DNA of 64,000 bases from Paracentrotus lividus (taxonomy: Eukaryota; Echinodermata; Echinoidea; Camarodonta; Echinidae), in NCBI GenBank assembly GCA_940671915.1, contig CALNVZ010002100.1, positions 14,374,212 through 14,438,211 on the forward strand, read 5' to 3'. Under the pieces are notes generated by a model. That model was not told the DNA's origin. It searched no databases and saw only the letters and a list, made by a program, of their open reading frames with translations. This document shows positions 45,575 to 56,759 of the stretch, in pieces (the stretch's first letter is position 1; each line of letters starts with the position of its first letter). Made by a program: the position numbers and the translations under genes.

Positions 45575-47620
45575 AGTAGCGCAAGGAAGGAAACTTCCCA
45601 GGTGCAATTGATGTTGAGTGACACTGGGGTCTCAGCATGTTCAACCAAACACATTTTAACAATGATACTAAGATCTAATTTACCTGCTGACTTTGGTAAA
45701 GCAAAATATCTTGTAAATTGTTATTAACAATCTACTTCAGTTGTTTAATTTTACTCTAATAGCAGTAACATTAAAAAAAAATTAATTTAAAAGCAATCAC
45801 GAGTAAGGCAGTGAGAACGCAAGCATGGGAAATTGTACCTGGACAAAAGAACGAGTGATGTATCTAGTAGATGGACCAAGTCCCTAAATAGTAGTTTGGG
45901 ATGAATATGGGGTAACATCTCGGCTGTCAATCGCCTCATTCAAAGACATGGGTAACATTAATGATACAGGTGGTGGAATAACTTGGTTTTCAAGCTCTCT
46001 ACGAGATGAGATGAGATAGGGGATTGGGGGCCACTGCCCTATAAATTATGAAAACCATAATGATGCTGTGAGGTATATAATTCTTCACCCTCCTTGGAAA
46101 TTATGGTCGCTACTACCAATTTCCATTTCTGCAGGAATATGATCTTGCCGTGAGATGAGTGTTCGTCATCCTCGGGGAGAGGGACAAGAGAAATTATTCC
46201 AGAGTTACACCATACGATCATATATGTTTTCACAAGTTGAATGTATGAATAGCTGCATCATGCATACTGATATGTCTCTTGACGACTATTATGAGAGAGT
46301 GGAAATAGATACTCATGTCATTTCTTGATGTGAGTCAAATTTGGAAATGTATTATGGATGTGATAAATATGAATGTTCTTAACAGATGCAAGTAAAGAGA
46401 AAGTCTTTTTAAAAGAAACTGAAATAGATATGATGCAATGGTAATTACAAGAAACAGGAGATGCCATTTTTCAGGAAATGTACTACTCTAAATTACGTCT
46501 TTATCTACTTTCAGCCCTTTTTTCAACTTTTTCGCTCACATTTGCGCAATTTTTCAGGATTTTTTTCCCTTCAATTTCAGAATTTTTGAATGGTACTGAG
46601 TGGCATGTCTGAGAAATGATAAAGATCAAATGAGTTTCAAAGAATGATGAAAATCAGAGAAGTAGTTTGTCTCTTTTTAACACACTAATTGATTTATTAT
46701 TGCATCAAATTTTCAAATGAGATAGCATGAAAAACATATACAGAATACTTTATTTCATGGTTTCTAAAAATCCTCTTCATTCTGAATCGTTTTAAAATGG
46801 CCACTTTTCAATAGGCATGGTAACCATTAGGAGTCACCCTCAGAGGACACAGTACTGTAGACGACATCAGTGAATCGATGACTGCAATTACATTATTATA
46901 AGTACTATCAAGAGGTTTGCTTTGTATATAAAGACATCTCAAGACACGGCTTTGATTGATTAGAACGGGTGCTCCGTCCGGGGCCAAGAGGGCATGGACG
47001 GAGACCGAAAAGTGCACCTCCGATGACATCATCATCATCATCAGCATGGATTGGAGGAGACAAAAGGTGCAATTAGTGGGGCATCCATCTTTGGGTCATC
47101 TCACAAGGGGCCTTGGTCCTCATTACATCTTTACACCTAAAGAGTGTTCCCATTTCTATGATTTTCTAGTCATCATTCTACAGTCTACATGTACAAACAC
47201 TATTAAACTTTATGGGTATTGGGGACTTGGTTGTGAAAAAGGCTGTACTGATGGAGGATAATGTTAAAAAGAGTCTAAACTTCACTGCTCTCTTTTTACA
47301 AACTATTAAAAAATGAAATTAATTTTGGAGATCATTAAGATCTGTGAAACAAAATTAGAGGCTTTGCTCATTTTCATTAAATGTTATTTTTATGTTCCTA
47401 TATGTACCCTTCTTTTTTTCCCTTTTTTTTTTAATGTTCAATCTCACAAATTCATATTCTTTCGTATCATTCACAGCTACATTGTTCATGCACAAGTGTA
47501 CCTTTCTACATGAAATATTTTGATAAAATAAGACTTAATGTTAATATTGTGATCTATAATGATCATGAATCATGGTAATATACAAATCCTGAAATTTCAA
47601 GTTATATGTTCATGTCAGTT
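45575..47620. other. No gene recognised
   Basis: AT-rich unique sequence. 46800-47060 is more complex, with GCATGGTAACCATT. No coding signal. Confidence 0.4.
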
Positions 47621-47627
47621 ACATCAA

Positions 47628-47770
47628 TAATAATAATAATAATAATAGTTGCATTTACATAGCGCTTAATACGATATCCACCTCAGTGTTTCCAAGTGCT
47701 TATAGTGTTAACTAATTAGCTGGGCTACCCCGAAAGGCGCTCACAGCATTGAAAGCAAATGGTCAAGGTA
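47628..47770 (+). repeat. Dispersed repeat headed by (AAT)n
   Basis: (AAT)n, then AGTTGCATTTACATAGCGCT, AATACGATATCCACCTCAGT, and a TTCCAAGTGCTTA word, with CGAAAGGCGCTCACAGCATT downstream. The layout matches a common invertebrate repeat family and the reverse copy at 32170-32245. Confidence 0.55.
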
Positions 47771-47774
47771 ATGT

Positions 47775-49795
47775 ATCTGTAGTCCTAAAACAAGTGACTT
47801 TATCACATTCTTTACAGTTGCTGTTGTTGTTGACCATTCTTTTACTAATAAAAAAGCATTATATTATTATGTGTACAAAGTGATTCATTATTTACTGCAA
47901 AATTCAAAATTGCTATTCCCTTTTTTTTTCAAAAATCAAACAACAAAATTATCATCCTCTTCCTGGGGTAGTCCTAGTACATACACGTGATTCATAATTG
48001 ATCACAAACTTCATAATTACTCCAGTTGTTTGCTATTGTTTCAATAATCAAACACCAGAATTAAGAATTCTGAAGCTTTAAGCGGACATGACAATCTCCA
48101 TGAAGCGTTCCCTGGTGGTATCCGGGGAAACGACAAGCCTTGGACAAGCGAGGGACCACTTCTAATACCAGTAATTGAACAAGGCCTAATCCTGGGTGAA
48201 TGCGACCGTTGCGGACACATGTCTCATTAAGAAGCGAGAGACGAGACGCCCTTGTTTTGGATTCTCGGATTGGTGGTGGGGGGGAAGCACCCGCCTTTCC
48301 AAGGAGACACCCAAGTAATTAGAAGAATATCTAGAGTCAATAATGAGTCATTCTGTGAGTGTTGGGTCGCATCTTGGAACGTTGATTGACCGTCCGTCAA
48401 AGGTTTAGACGGCCGTTATGGGGATGTATCTTTGTCGTTTATTAGTTACGTGAGCAGCGAAAATGATGTCATCGTGTTTTTATTGCCGTCAGTGTGACCT
48501 CATTTCAATCTTTAGTCAATCATCATCATTTATGTGGTAGTGATACTTCTTGGAATGCCGATAGCAGTTACTGTGATGACAACAATGACTAAGGGTAACA
48601 AATGTTTCATAATTCAAACATTTTTGTACACATCATAGAGTCAGATGATAATATTTAAATTTCAGCATAATCCAATTGCATATTATATATCTTTATGATA
48701 AGGTAATACATAAGGTACTATACTTCTGCCTTTAACTGAAACCTTAACAAGGAAAAAGCCATCTCATACAGCTTTTTATAGCATGTACATGTAATGTATT
48801 TAATGTACAAAGTTCAGGAGAGTCCACAAAGCTTTTTGAGTAGACACCTCTTTATATAAAGTGCTAAAATAGATGTAGCTATCTACAAATTTAAAAACTT
48901 AAAATGTTAAATTTTAGGAATCCACAAAGTGGCAGACGAAAAAAGATGCAATTCAAGTAGATGAAAAAAGTGAGAATTTTATCCCTTTAGAAACTATAAC
49001 TTCAAAAAGCACTTTCAAATGTTCAAGTACGGTTCTCCAATCCTGATTTCCAAACACAGATAGTACAGGGCACTTCACCGATGAAGGGCTACAACCAATA
49101 CACACAAGATACTGTTTCAAAGACCATTCTTTTCTTTCTTGTCCCTCCACCTCCTTTGCCAAAGCCTACCACCATCACTCTCACCCCCCAAAAAGACACA
49201 CAGAGAGATAAAAAGACAACCACTTTAGGATGCACAATTTACGGTTAGAGAAACAACAATTAATGGGCCACTGTGATTGTACCGCGTACCCAATGGAATT
49301 GCACTAATTGAATTGTTGTCTACTCCCGAGAGTTTTCTTCCTTTTCCCTCGCTTCCTCATCAAGTGGCGAAAAGGGAAATAATGGGTCTTTTTCCAGAGT
49401 AATTTTAATTCTACTTGTAAAGCAGAATGTATTCACACTGAGATGCACTTGACTTCTGGCAAAGATGTTTTTTAGGGAAGTTAGAGAGGGAAAACCATCC
49501 TTTTTATTGCAATATTTTCAGAAGCTATTGAAATATATATCATTAATTAGGTAGGATAAATATAAAAGGCGCAGTAGCCATTAAATGCTCCATGCATAAG
49601 GCATTACATTTTAGTTTTTTGTTGCCATTGAAGGATGACATTATAGCAACCCATTATCCATAAATAATTGTCCAGTAGAGAGCTAGGCAAATTCACTTAA
49701 TTAGTACTCTAATGGAAATGACTCTTGGGTATGTAGACAGGCAATCAAGACAATTAAAACAATTTTAAAAAAATAACAAGAATAAAGAGAGATCA
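47775..49795. other. No gene recognised; possible regulatory sequence at 48060-48560
   Basis: 48060-48560 is complex and repeat-free, richer in G+C than its flanks, with no long frame. It could be conserved noncoding DNA. The remainder is AT-rich. Confidence 0.3.
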
Positions 49796-49800
49796 AAATG

Positions 49801-50010
49801 TGTAGAGTGGTTTAGTGGAACAGTCGTGACTGACAATCATAAGGTAGGCGGTTTGAATCCTGGGTGCTGCACAAATGTCCTTTTGCAAGACACTTATCAA
49901 CATCAGCCACAATCGACCCAGGTGATTTAAATGGGTACCTGGCAGGAATTTATTCTTTGAAATGTTAGAATGCCGAAATGGTAGCCATTATAATATGGTG
50001 CACTAGGTAA
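49801..50010 (+). mobile_element. tRNA-derived SINE
   Basis: The A-box-like TGGTTTAGTGG (49808-49818) and B box GGTTTGAATCC (49850-49860) stand 31 bases apart, as in tRNA promoters. A tRNA-unrelated body follows with the words TTTTGCAAGACACTTATCAA and GACCCAGGTG-ATTTAAATGGGTACCTGG, which I recognise as a body common in sea urchin and other invertebrate SINEs. The 3' end is approximate. Confidence 0.75.
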
Positions 50011-53000
50011 TAACATAGCATGGTATAAATTATCATTTTTAACATAATTATTAATAAGTAAATATCAATTTAAACAAGGCATTTGTTAGGGACTTAATTT
50101 TGATACAAATGTATTTAAACTCTTTATAAACGTTCTACAAAACATTGTTATGTAGTATTGAAATGACAATGTCCGCTGCCACCACATTCACACCATAAAA
50201 CATAACCACGAACGTTCACACTCTGACACGAGTGAACGCGCCCCATGTTTGAGCAAGCGAGAGCCGTCAATATTGAAGGAAGGGATACAATGTCGGCGGT
50301 AGACAAAGAGAAAGACGGGGATGTCGGGCGCTTCCTGGTGGTGTTCGGTTGCCGTGGCGAAGGACGGGCCCGGGCAGCCTCTTGCCAAAACATTTATCAA
50401 TCGAGGGTGTTTCAGCGGCAATAGGAAGAGTGCCAAACAATGATGGAGGTAAACTTTACGGCAGATAGGATTACCCTACCACCCCCAATACAATCTTAAT
50501 TTCATCACTGAATTATCGCATAAAAACAGCGCACCTCCCGATGACTTTCAGGTGAGTCATCGAAGTGACGCTTTATCGCCAAACAATGCCAATGTCCTAC
50601 CAAGAATAAATTGGAGTCTTACCTGTTTGCATGAAAGTTCAGTACTTGAGATAATAATAAGGTTCAGCCTTTGCTGTGATTGTAAATCATTTAATCAATA
50701 ATTTGCAGGACGATGTCGACGTCCATCAAAATTGGGATGGATGAATGCCTTGTAAATATGCACGTCCTACATTACATGAAGGATAGATGGACGATTTAAG
50801 AGGTAGAGATATTGAGATAATTTACACGGGGGGGGGGGGGTTGGGGGGGTGGAGAAGAACACTTGCCTTCATTAATGAAGATAGTTGACTATTTCTTGAT
50901 ATGGCATTCCTAATTATAATTTGAAAGTGATTAAATTAAATAATCCCTGGGTAAGGTGGATCAAACAGGTATCTTTTCAAAGGATGAACTTAATGTTTAA
51001 AAACTTAATTAGTGTGCATTTTGATCCATATACATAACATGGCTCTTAAGAATACATGAACTAGTTAGTTCATATCTTCACATGAAGTAAACTATAAACA
51101 AAAATTAAAATCTGTATGCCATCTTCTATCTAATGGAATTATTTCTCATAACCTTCTTATTTCAACCTTTAACTTTTGATAAGTATTAGCTCAAAGCCAC
51201 TAATAACACCCTAGCATTTTGTTTTGATGTTATATATATTTTCTAAAAACTTCTGATTCAAAGATTTCCAATAATGCAGTTGACTCAATTATAACTCTGT
51301 TAAATATCACATTAAAATAAGACAATCAATCTTTTCTTTCAGGTAATTTTGTGAAGTGATCAGATCTTGGATAAAGTCCAAAAAATAATAGAATTAAAGC
51401 TATATAAATGACAATTCCAAAAGATAGCATAGAAGCATAGTTTACAGTATAATTATAATATCCATGATTTTCTTCAATTGATTTTTAATATTCCTTCATT
51501 TCTAGAAATGTGGACATTTTATCGTATCTTTATAATATTTCTGACCCTTCCTTAGCCTTTGCAATTCCTCTTGCTGGCAACGTACACTACAGGTACTTTA
51601 TGAATGAATGCATTCTCAAACAACTTCTGACGTGGTCAATTAGAGAGGGCTCTAATATTTCTCTTCTGCATGATTGGCATAGTGGCCTATATTGCACTCA
51701 GTGATTCAATCCTGGTATCATAACAGAATGAATCACAGGATTTAGGGTAATACTGTAAAGTGCAGTGATAACAGAGTTCAATTTGGTGTTTCGTCGCTGA
51801 TTTACGATAAATATATGAGACAAGCAATCATGAGGCAGAATTACGAAAATTGTTATCAATCTTTTGTGGTAATACTGGGGCCTAATTACCACGCTAACGG
51901 ATATTACAGTTTTAATTTATAAATAAATGTATCAACATGTAGGTTATCTAAGTCTAAATTTATAATTTCTTGGCACCTTACGGCCATTTTTTATTTGCAA
52001 AAAAAACCCCTAAACCTAGAAAAACATTGGGAGAAATTTAAAACTCTATGTTTTTATTCTTTTATTTTATTTTAATTTTTGGGAGGGGGGGGGCATGTTT
52101 TCTCTATTTTTGCAGATATCATATAAAGGTCTGGTAATCAACTGCTCACATAAATGAAAAGGGACAAGTCTTCTCTTTCAAAATGTACAAAAATTTTCAA
52201 CCACATTGATTATGAATGAAATATAATAATATACAAAAATGCTGATAAAATTAAATTAATTATGCATGCATTTTAACAATGTTGCAATATGTTAATGGCC
52301 AGTGAGGGTACAGGTATAAGCCACCAAATATATGCAACAGAAATGGCATTTTATTCTAATATAGGTTAAAACCCTTCATTTACACCATGCGAAAAGGCTT
52401 TTTGTATCCATTCTTCCAAAGATAAATTGGATTATATTAGACTATATCTGGCGGATAAAGCTTACTAAGTTGATGCCCTTGGATATCAAAATAATAATAG
52501 ATGAAATGAAAGTGGGCAAAAGAGAGAGAGAGAGTGAATGAGCACAAGAGGAAGAGAGAGAGAGAGAGAGAGAAAGAAAATAAGAGATAGAGGGAGAGGT
52601 GGGAAGTTGACAGCATCTAAACAATAATCCTTGCTTCAGGAAAAATGGTATAATAATTGAAGAAAATATTGGGCTTTGGTCATAAGTCTCACAAATCCAT
52701 AATTTGGCCCATAAGAGGATTATAACCTATTGAAAAGGGGATATAAATTTGTTGACTGTTGCAATATGGAAAAGATTATACACCTTCATGTACTAAAAAA
52801 TGCTATTTTATTTAGTTTGAAGGTTTAGAATTGTTTAAATAAACAGAAAAAGGTTGTATCCACGTTTGTATTTGTGAAGATATCTTAGGTTTATTTGAAA
52901 ATTAATAGTCTGGAGAAGAAAATTATTTTTTTTATATGAATTTCCACGCTTGATGCTAAGTTTAACCCAAAACATCTGCTCAAACAGATTTAAATCATAA

Positions 53001-53130
53001 TTACATATCTTTTTTCAAACACATGATTAAAAAAAAAACATCATTCTTTTACACAAATTGACTCACATAACAGGACAATCTCAACTGTGTTTAAGATGGT
53101 TGTTGATTTATAAACATACTTAATGCATAT
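50010..53130. other. No gene recognised
   Basis: 50150-50450 is complex and CpG-containing, without a recognised gene. A G-run lies at 50829-50848. 50900-52500 is AT-rich. A (GA)n tract occupies 52517-52576, where the antisense Ser-Leu ORF is an artefact. Confidence 0.4.
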
Positions 53131-53139
53131 TTAGCTATC

Positions 53140-53480
53140 AACAAACCATCTTCTTCCTTCCTTAACCCAGCTTTTGACAACCTCTGATGATGATGATGTT
53201 TTATTACGCCTAGCTCACAATACAGGACACTCTCAACTAGTGAGAGAAAGACAGACTTAACTCACTGATTTTTTAAATAGAATTAACACCTGTTTTGGCT
53301 CTCAGAAGACCTTCTACCTTCCTGAAGCCAGCTTTGGACAACCTCTGATTTTCTATGAGAGCCATGCTCATACTACATCATCTCAATTGCCCAGAGCAAG
53401 ACAGTTGTAACTCAATAATTTTCAGAGTCAACATCCTTCTGTATCTCAACTGACCATCTTCTTTCAGCTTGAGCATACAA
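53140..53480 (+). repeat. Degenerate tandem repeat, ~165-bp unit
   Basis: CCATCTTCTTCCTTCCTTAA, CCCAGCTTTTGACAACCTCT (about 53145) recurs as CCTTCTACCTTCCTGAAGCC, AGCTTTGGACAACCTCT (about 53309). A weaker third unit starts near 53450. TCTCAACTAGTGAGAGAAAG-type words also recur. Confidence 0.6.
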
Positions 53481-53599
53481 AGTATTTGAGAGAGTAAGCT
53501 GTTTACGTGGGGTATGGACCCAGGAAAGACTAAAGCGATAACAGCGGAGACCCAACACCAATTGCCTCGAGGGAGAAACATGAAAGGACAGCACTCCTT

Positions 53600-55130
53600 A
53601 TTGGGTTATCCTGCTCTGTTTCATGAGTAAAGTTGAAGTCATGCTCACACAAAGTTTTGTATCTTTAAGTTATCTTCCAAGTTTGTAAACGTGATAGTGC
53701 CAATGAAGAGTGCCTTACAGATTAGGATATTTCAAAATACCTCTCAATTTAAAACTCTGAATTTTCCTGAAGCTGGCATTTGCTTAGCAGTTGTAAGGGG
53801 CTTGCCATCAAATTCATGGTTCATAATTATCATCTACCTCAAAAACAGTTATTTATGTTAACCTATGAGGGTAACAATAACTTATTTTCAAAGATTATAT
53901 TTACAAACCGCCAATGAAAGTGCTTCATGTTAACGCTTTAACTGTTAAAGCTCACAGTTTCAACCATCGATGATAGAGGACGTATGAACACAACTATGGG
54001 ACAGCGACAGAGAGAGAATCGAAGCCCCAGAAAATGATTATCATATAACACATATTACACCAAGGTCGGGTAACTCAGATGAAGAGCATAATATACTTGC
54101 CCTAAGGCAGGATGCATAGAGATAAGAGATCCATGAAGAAAAGAACTCCTCAAGTGCGTATTTCACGTCAAAGGAAAATGTCATTCTACAAATAATCATG
54201 ACCAGGGGTCTGTTACAGATACGTTGCGATTATTTTATACTACTTTTTAATATTTCTTTTATACAAGTTTTGTTTTATTTGGTATTATCATAACACAATA
54301 ACAGAATGCATCATTTTGTTAAACTATAAAACACTTTGTTAATTCCTTTTATACCTTTCATGTACATATAAATGGGATCAAAATACATTTTAATTCCATT
54401 TGCAAGTTTTGTTTTTTATTTCTGCTAATATCATAACTTACTAACAAAAGACAGACAGCTTTAGTATTATTTTACACTAATTAAATAAGGATCCCCTCAT
54501 GTTTCATACCAAATGTAGGCCAATTTAAAGCACACATTCAGTATGCAATTTTATTTTAATATGTCATTCTGAATGTTCTCATTTTAATTCAAACCCTACC
54601 TCTACTCCAGGTGCACAGAGGAATGATCAAACCATTAACAAACCTCTTCCATCTTCCTACATATTCAAGAGGAGACAGATTCCCATTCACAACACTACCA
54701 GGTGACTGACATCAGTACACACATCACCATAGCAACCGAACCGGAAGGCATCTTTACACAGACACACCGGTATCAGGGGATACCTGGAGGAGAGGCATCT
54801 CTTGAGACATTGCTCCCTGAGTGGCTTACCGTGTATATAGCTACCCCAGTCACATTGTCACTCCAAGTCCAAACTAGACTATTAAAGAGGATAAAATTTT
54901 GAATGGGCTTTAAAAGCAAACGAGTATCATAAAAGCTATTCCTATAAATATACCTTTTGACAGAACATGGTACATTTTAGTATAAATTAGCCCATAATTT
55001 GATTTATAAAGGGGAAACTAAAACGGTACGAGGAAATAAGCATGCTTCTTAATAACATAATTATTGTGGGATGAATGAACTGCATTGTGGAAAATGGTGT
55101 TATCATTTATGAGCTAATATATTATAATCA
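53600..55130. other. No gene recognised
   Basis: AT-rich unique sequence. No motif supported. Confidence 0.4.
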
Positions 55131-55134
55131 AGCG

Positions 55135-55440
55135 CGGCGATTTCATGTCACAACTGGGGGGGACGGAAACACCAGAAAGTGAAAAAATAATACACTCACA
55201 ATTTGCATCCTTCGCACATTATGCAGAAACTAATAAAAATGTTTGCGAGTGCGAAGCGCGAGCCGAAAAATTTTGCCTTATGATAACATTTAGCATTGTA
55301 ATTGACATACATTTGACCTCTTTATTAGCTTCACAAGCTAATCACTTCATGAAAACATGTTAAGCTATAAAAATTGAGGGGGGACGAGTCCGCCCACCCC
55401 CCTCCGCCCCCCGGATCGCCGCCAAAATGATATAATATAT
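55135..55440. mobile_element. ~300-bp repeat with GCGAGTGCGAAGCGCGAGCC and G/C-rich borders
   Basis: The left border AAGCGCGGCGAT is followed by a G-run; the right end is C-rich and closes with CGGATCGCCGCC, so the borders form a short inverted repeat (GGCGAT/ATCGCC). The GC word at 55245-55264 is the same as in the 635-1900 copies. Best taken as one more member of that family. Confidence 0.6.
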
Positions 55441-55444
55441 AAAC

Positions 55445-56025
55445 TGCTTGGAGTGTTGCATTCTGGGTTTAGGAGACAGAACATGTTGATTACTAGTAGT
55501 TGAGGATTTGATGCCAAAAAGGACTACCGGTTCCAACTGGCTTTAAAGGGGAATAAACCCTAGAAATACAAAGTTTGGTGAGAACAACTTATATTTTAAA
55601 CAATTCTGACTTTCTTAAAAGGTTTATTTGGAAGTGTCCTAGTGCAAATCCAATTTCCTCCAAAGATATAATAAGGTCCTTTTAAACTCAACCTAGCTAG
55701 ATATTAATGTTTTCAACTCTGTTTGGCCTAATATTTGGACTGGTATCGTACTGTCAATGTGGCTGGAGTGTGCACAGATCTACTTCCTTAGTTTTTGTGT
55801 TATAATCCTTTCAATGGAGAACAAACTGAATGCTTAGGGTGAGAAAGAGTAAGCTCTTCAATCATTCTGTAAATCGTTCAGAATCTAGGCAATGAGAACA
55901 TCTAGGAAACTCCTTGAAATCAACAGAAGAAATCAACATGACTGTATAGTTAACCAACTAACGACAGGAACAGTGGGATTCCTGTATTAAACATATGAGA
56001 ATGAGACAAGTCAGTTGTCAAGGAG
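55445..56025. other. No gene recognised
   Basis: AT-rich unique sequence. Confidence 0.4.
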
Positions 56026-56029
56026 TTAA

Positions 56030-56445
56030 GGTTTATATCCACTTGGTCTAACAGCAGCTGGTCTAATTATGTTTGTCTAATACCATATAGGATAAACCCA
56101 TTTGGTCTACTAACAATTTGGTCCAATTTCCAATTGGTCTAACACATGCTTGGTCTAATACCTAAATGGTTCAATTGCATTTTCGTCTATTGCCCAAATG
56201 AATATTTGGTCTATTACCAATTTGTTACTGGAATTGACCAAGTGGTGATAGATCAAGTGGACATTAGATGAAATAGACAATTGACAAAATGGGAAATAGA
56301 CATAATGGTATATAGGCGAAATTGTACTCACACCAAAACGTAATTAGACTATCTGGTTGTAGACGAAATGGAATTAGACCATGTGTGATGAGACCAAATG
56401 GACATTAGTCAAAGTGGGTTTAGACCAAGTGGTAATTTATCCATG
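56030..56445. mobile_element. Foldback element built from TTGGTCTAAT words
   Basis: The left half repeats ACTTGGTCTAA, TTTGGTCTACTAA, ATTGGTCTAACAC and CTTGGTCTAATACC at intervals of about 15-30 bp. The right half repeats the reverse words (ATTAGACCATGTG, GAGACCAAATGGACATTAG, TTTAGACCAAGTGG). The ends TATCCACTTGGTCTAA and TTTAGACCAAGTGG...ATCC are inverted repeats. Same family as 107-448. Confidence 0.8.
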
Positions 56446-56627
56446 CAAGACAGACAGACCTCAGACAAACTTCTAACCAACTTCCAATGCCACGTTAACA
56501 ACTGGTCCTGCATCAGTCCTGCACCTCTCAGAGTCAGATTTTGAGAAGAATCAGACTCAGGAAGGTGGACCTTTTATCTGGCCTACTGGAGCAAGGTGGC
56601 CATACTCTAGCTACAACCATGTCACTG

Positions 56628-56735
56628 GAGGAATCGCAGGAGGAATCGCAGGAGGAATCGCAGGAGGAATCGCAGGAGGAATCGCAGGAGGAATCGCAGG
56701 AGGAATAGCAGGAGGAATCGCAGGAGGAATCGCAG
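56628..56735 (+). repeat. 12-bp minisatellite, 9 units
   Basis: The unit GAGGAATCGCAG is repeated nine times without gaps; unit 7 has A for C (GAGGAATAGCAG). In one + frame it encodes Glu-Glu-Ser-Gln repeats with a TAG in unit 7. The opposite strand frame gives Asp-Ser-Ser-Cys repeats. Confidence 0.9.
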
Positions 56736-56759
56736 GGGTTGGAAACCGCCTGGCGCAGG

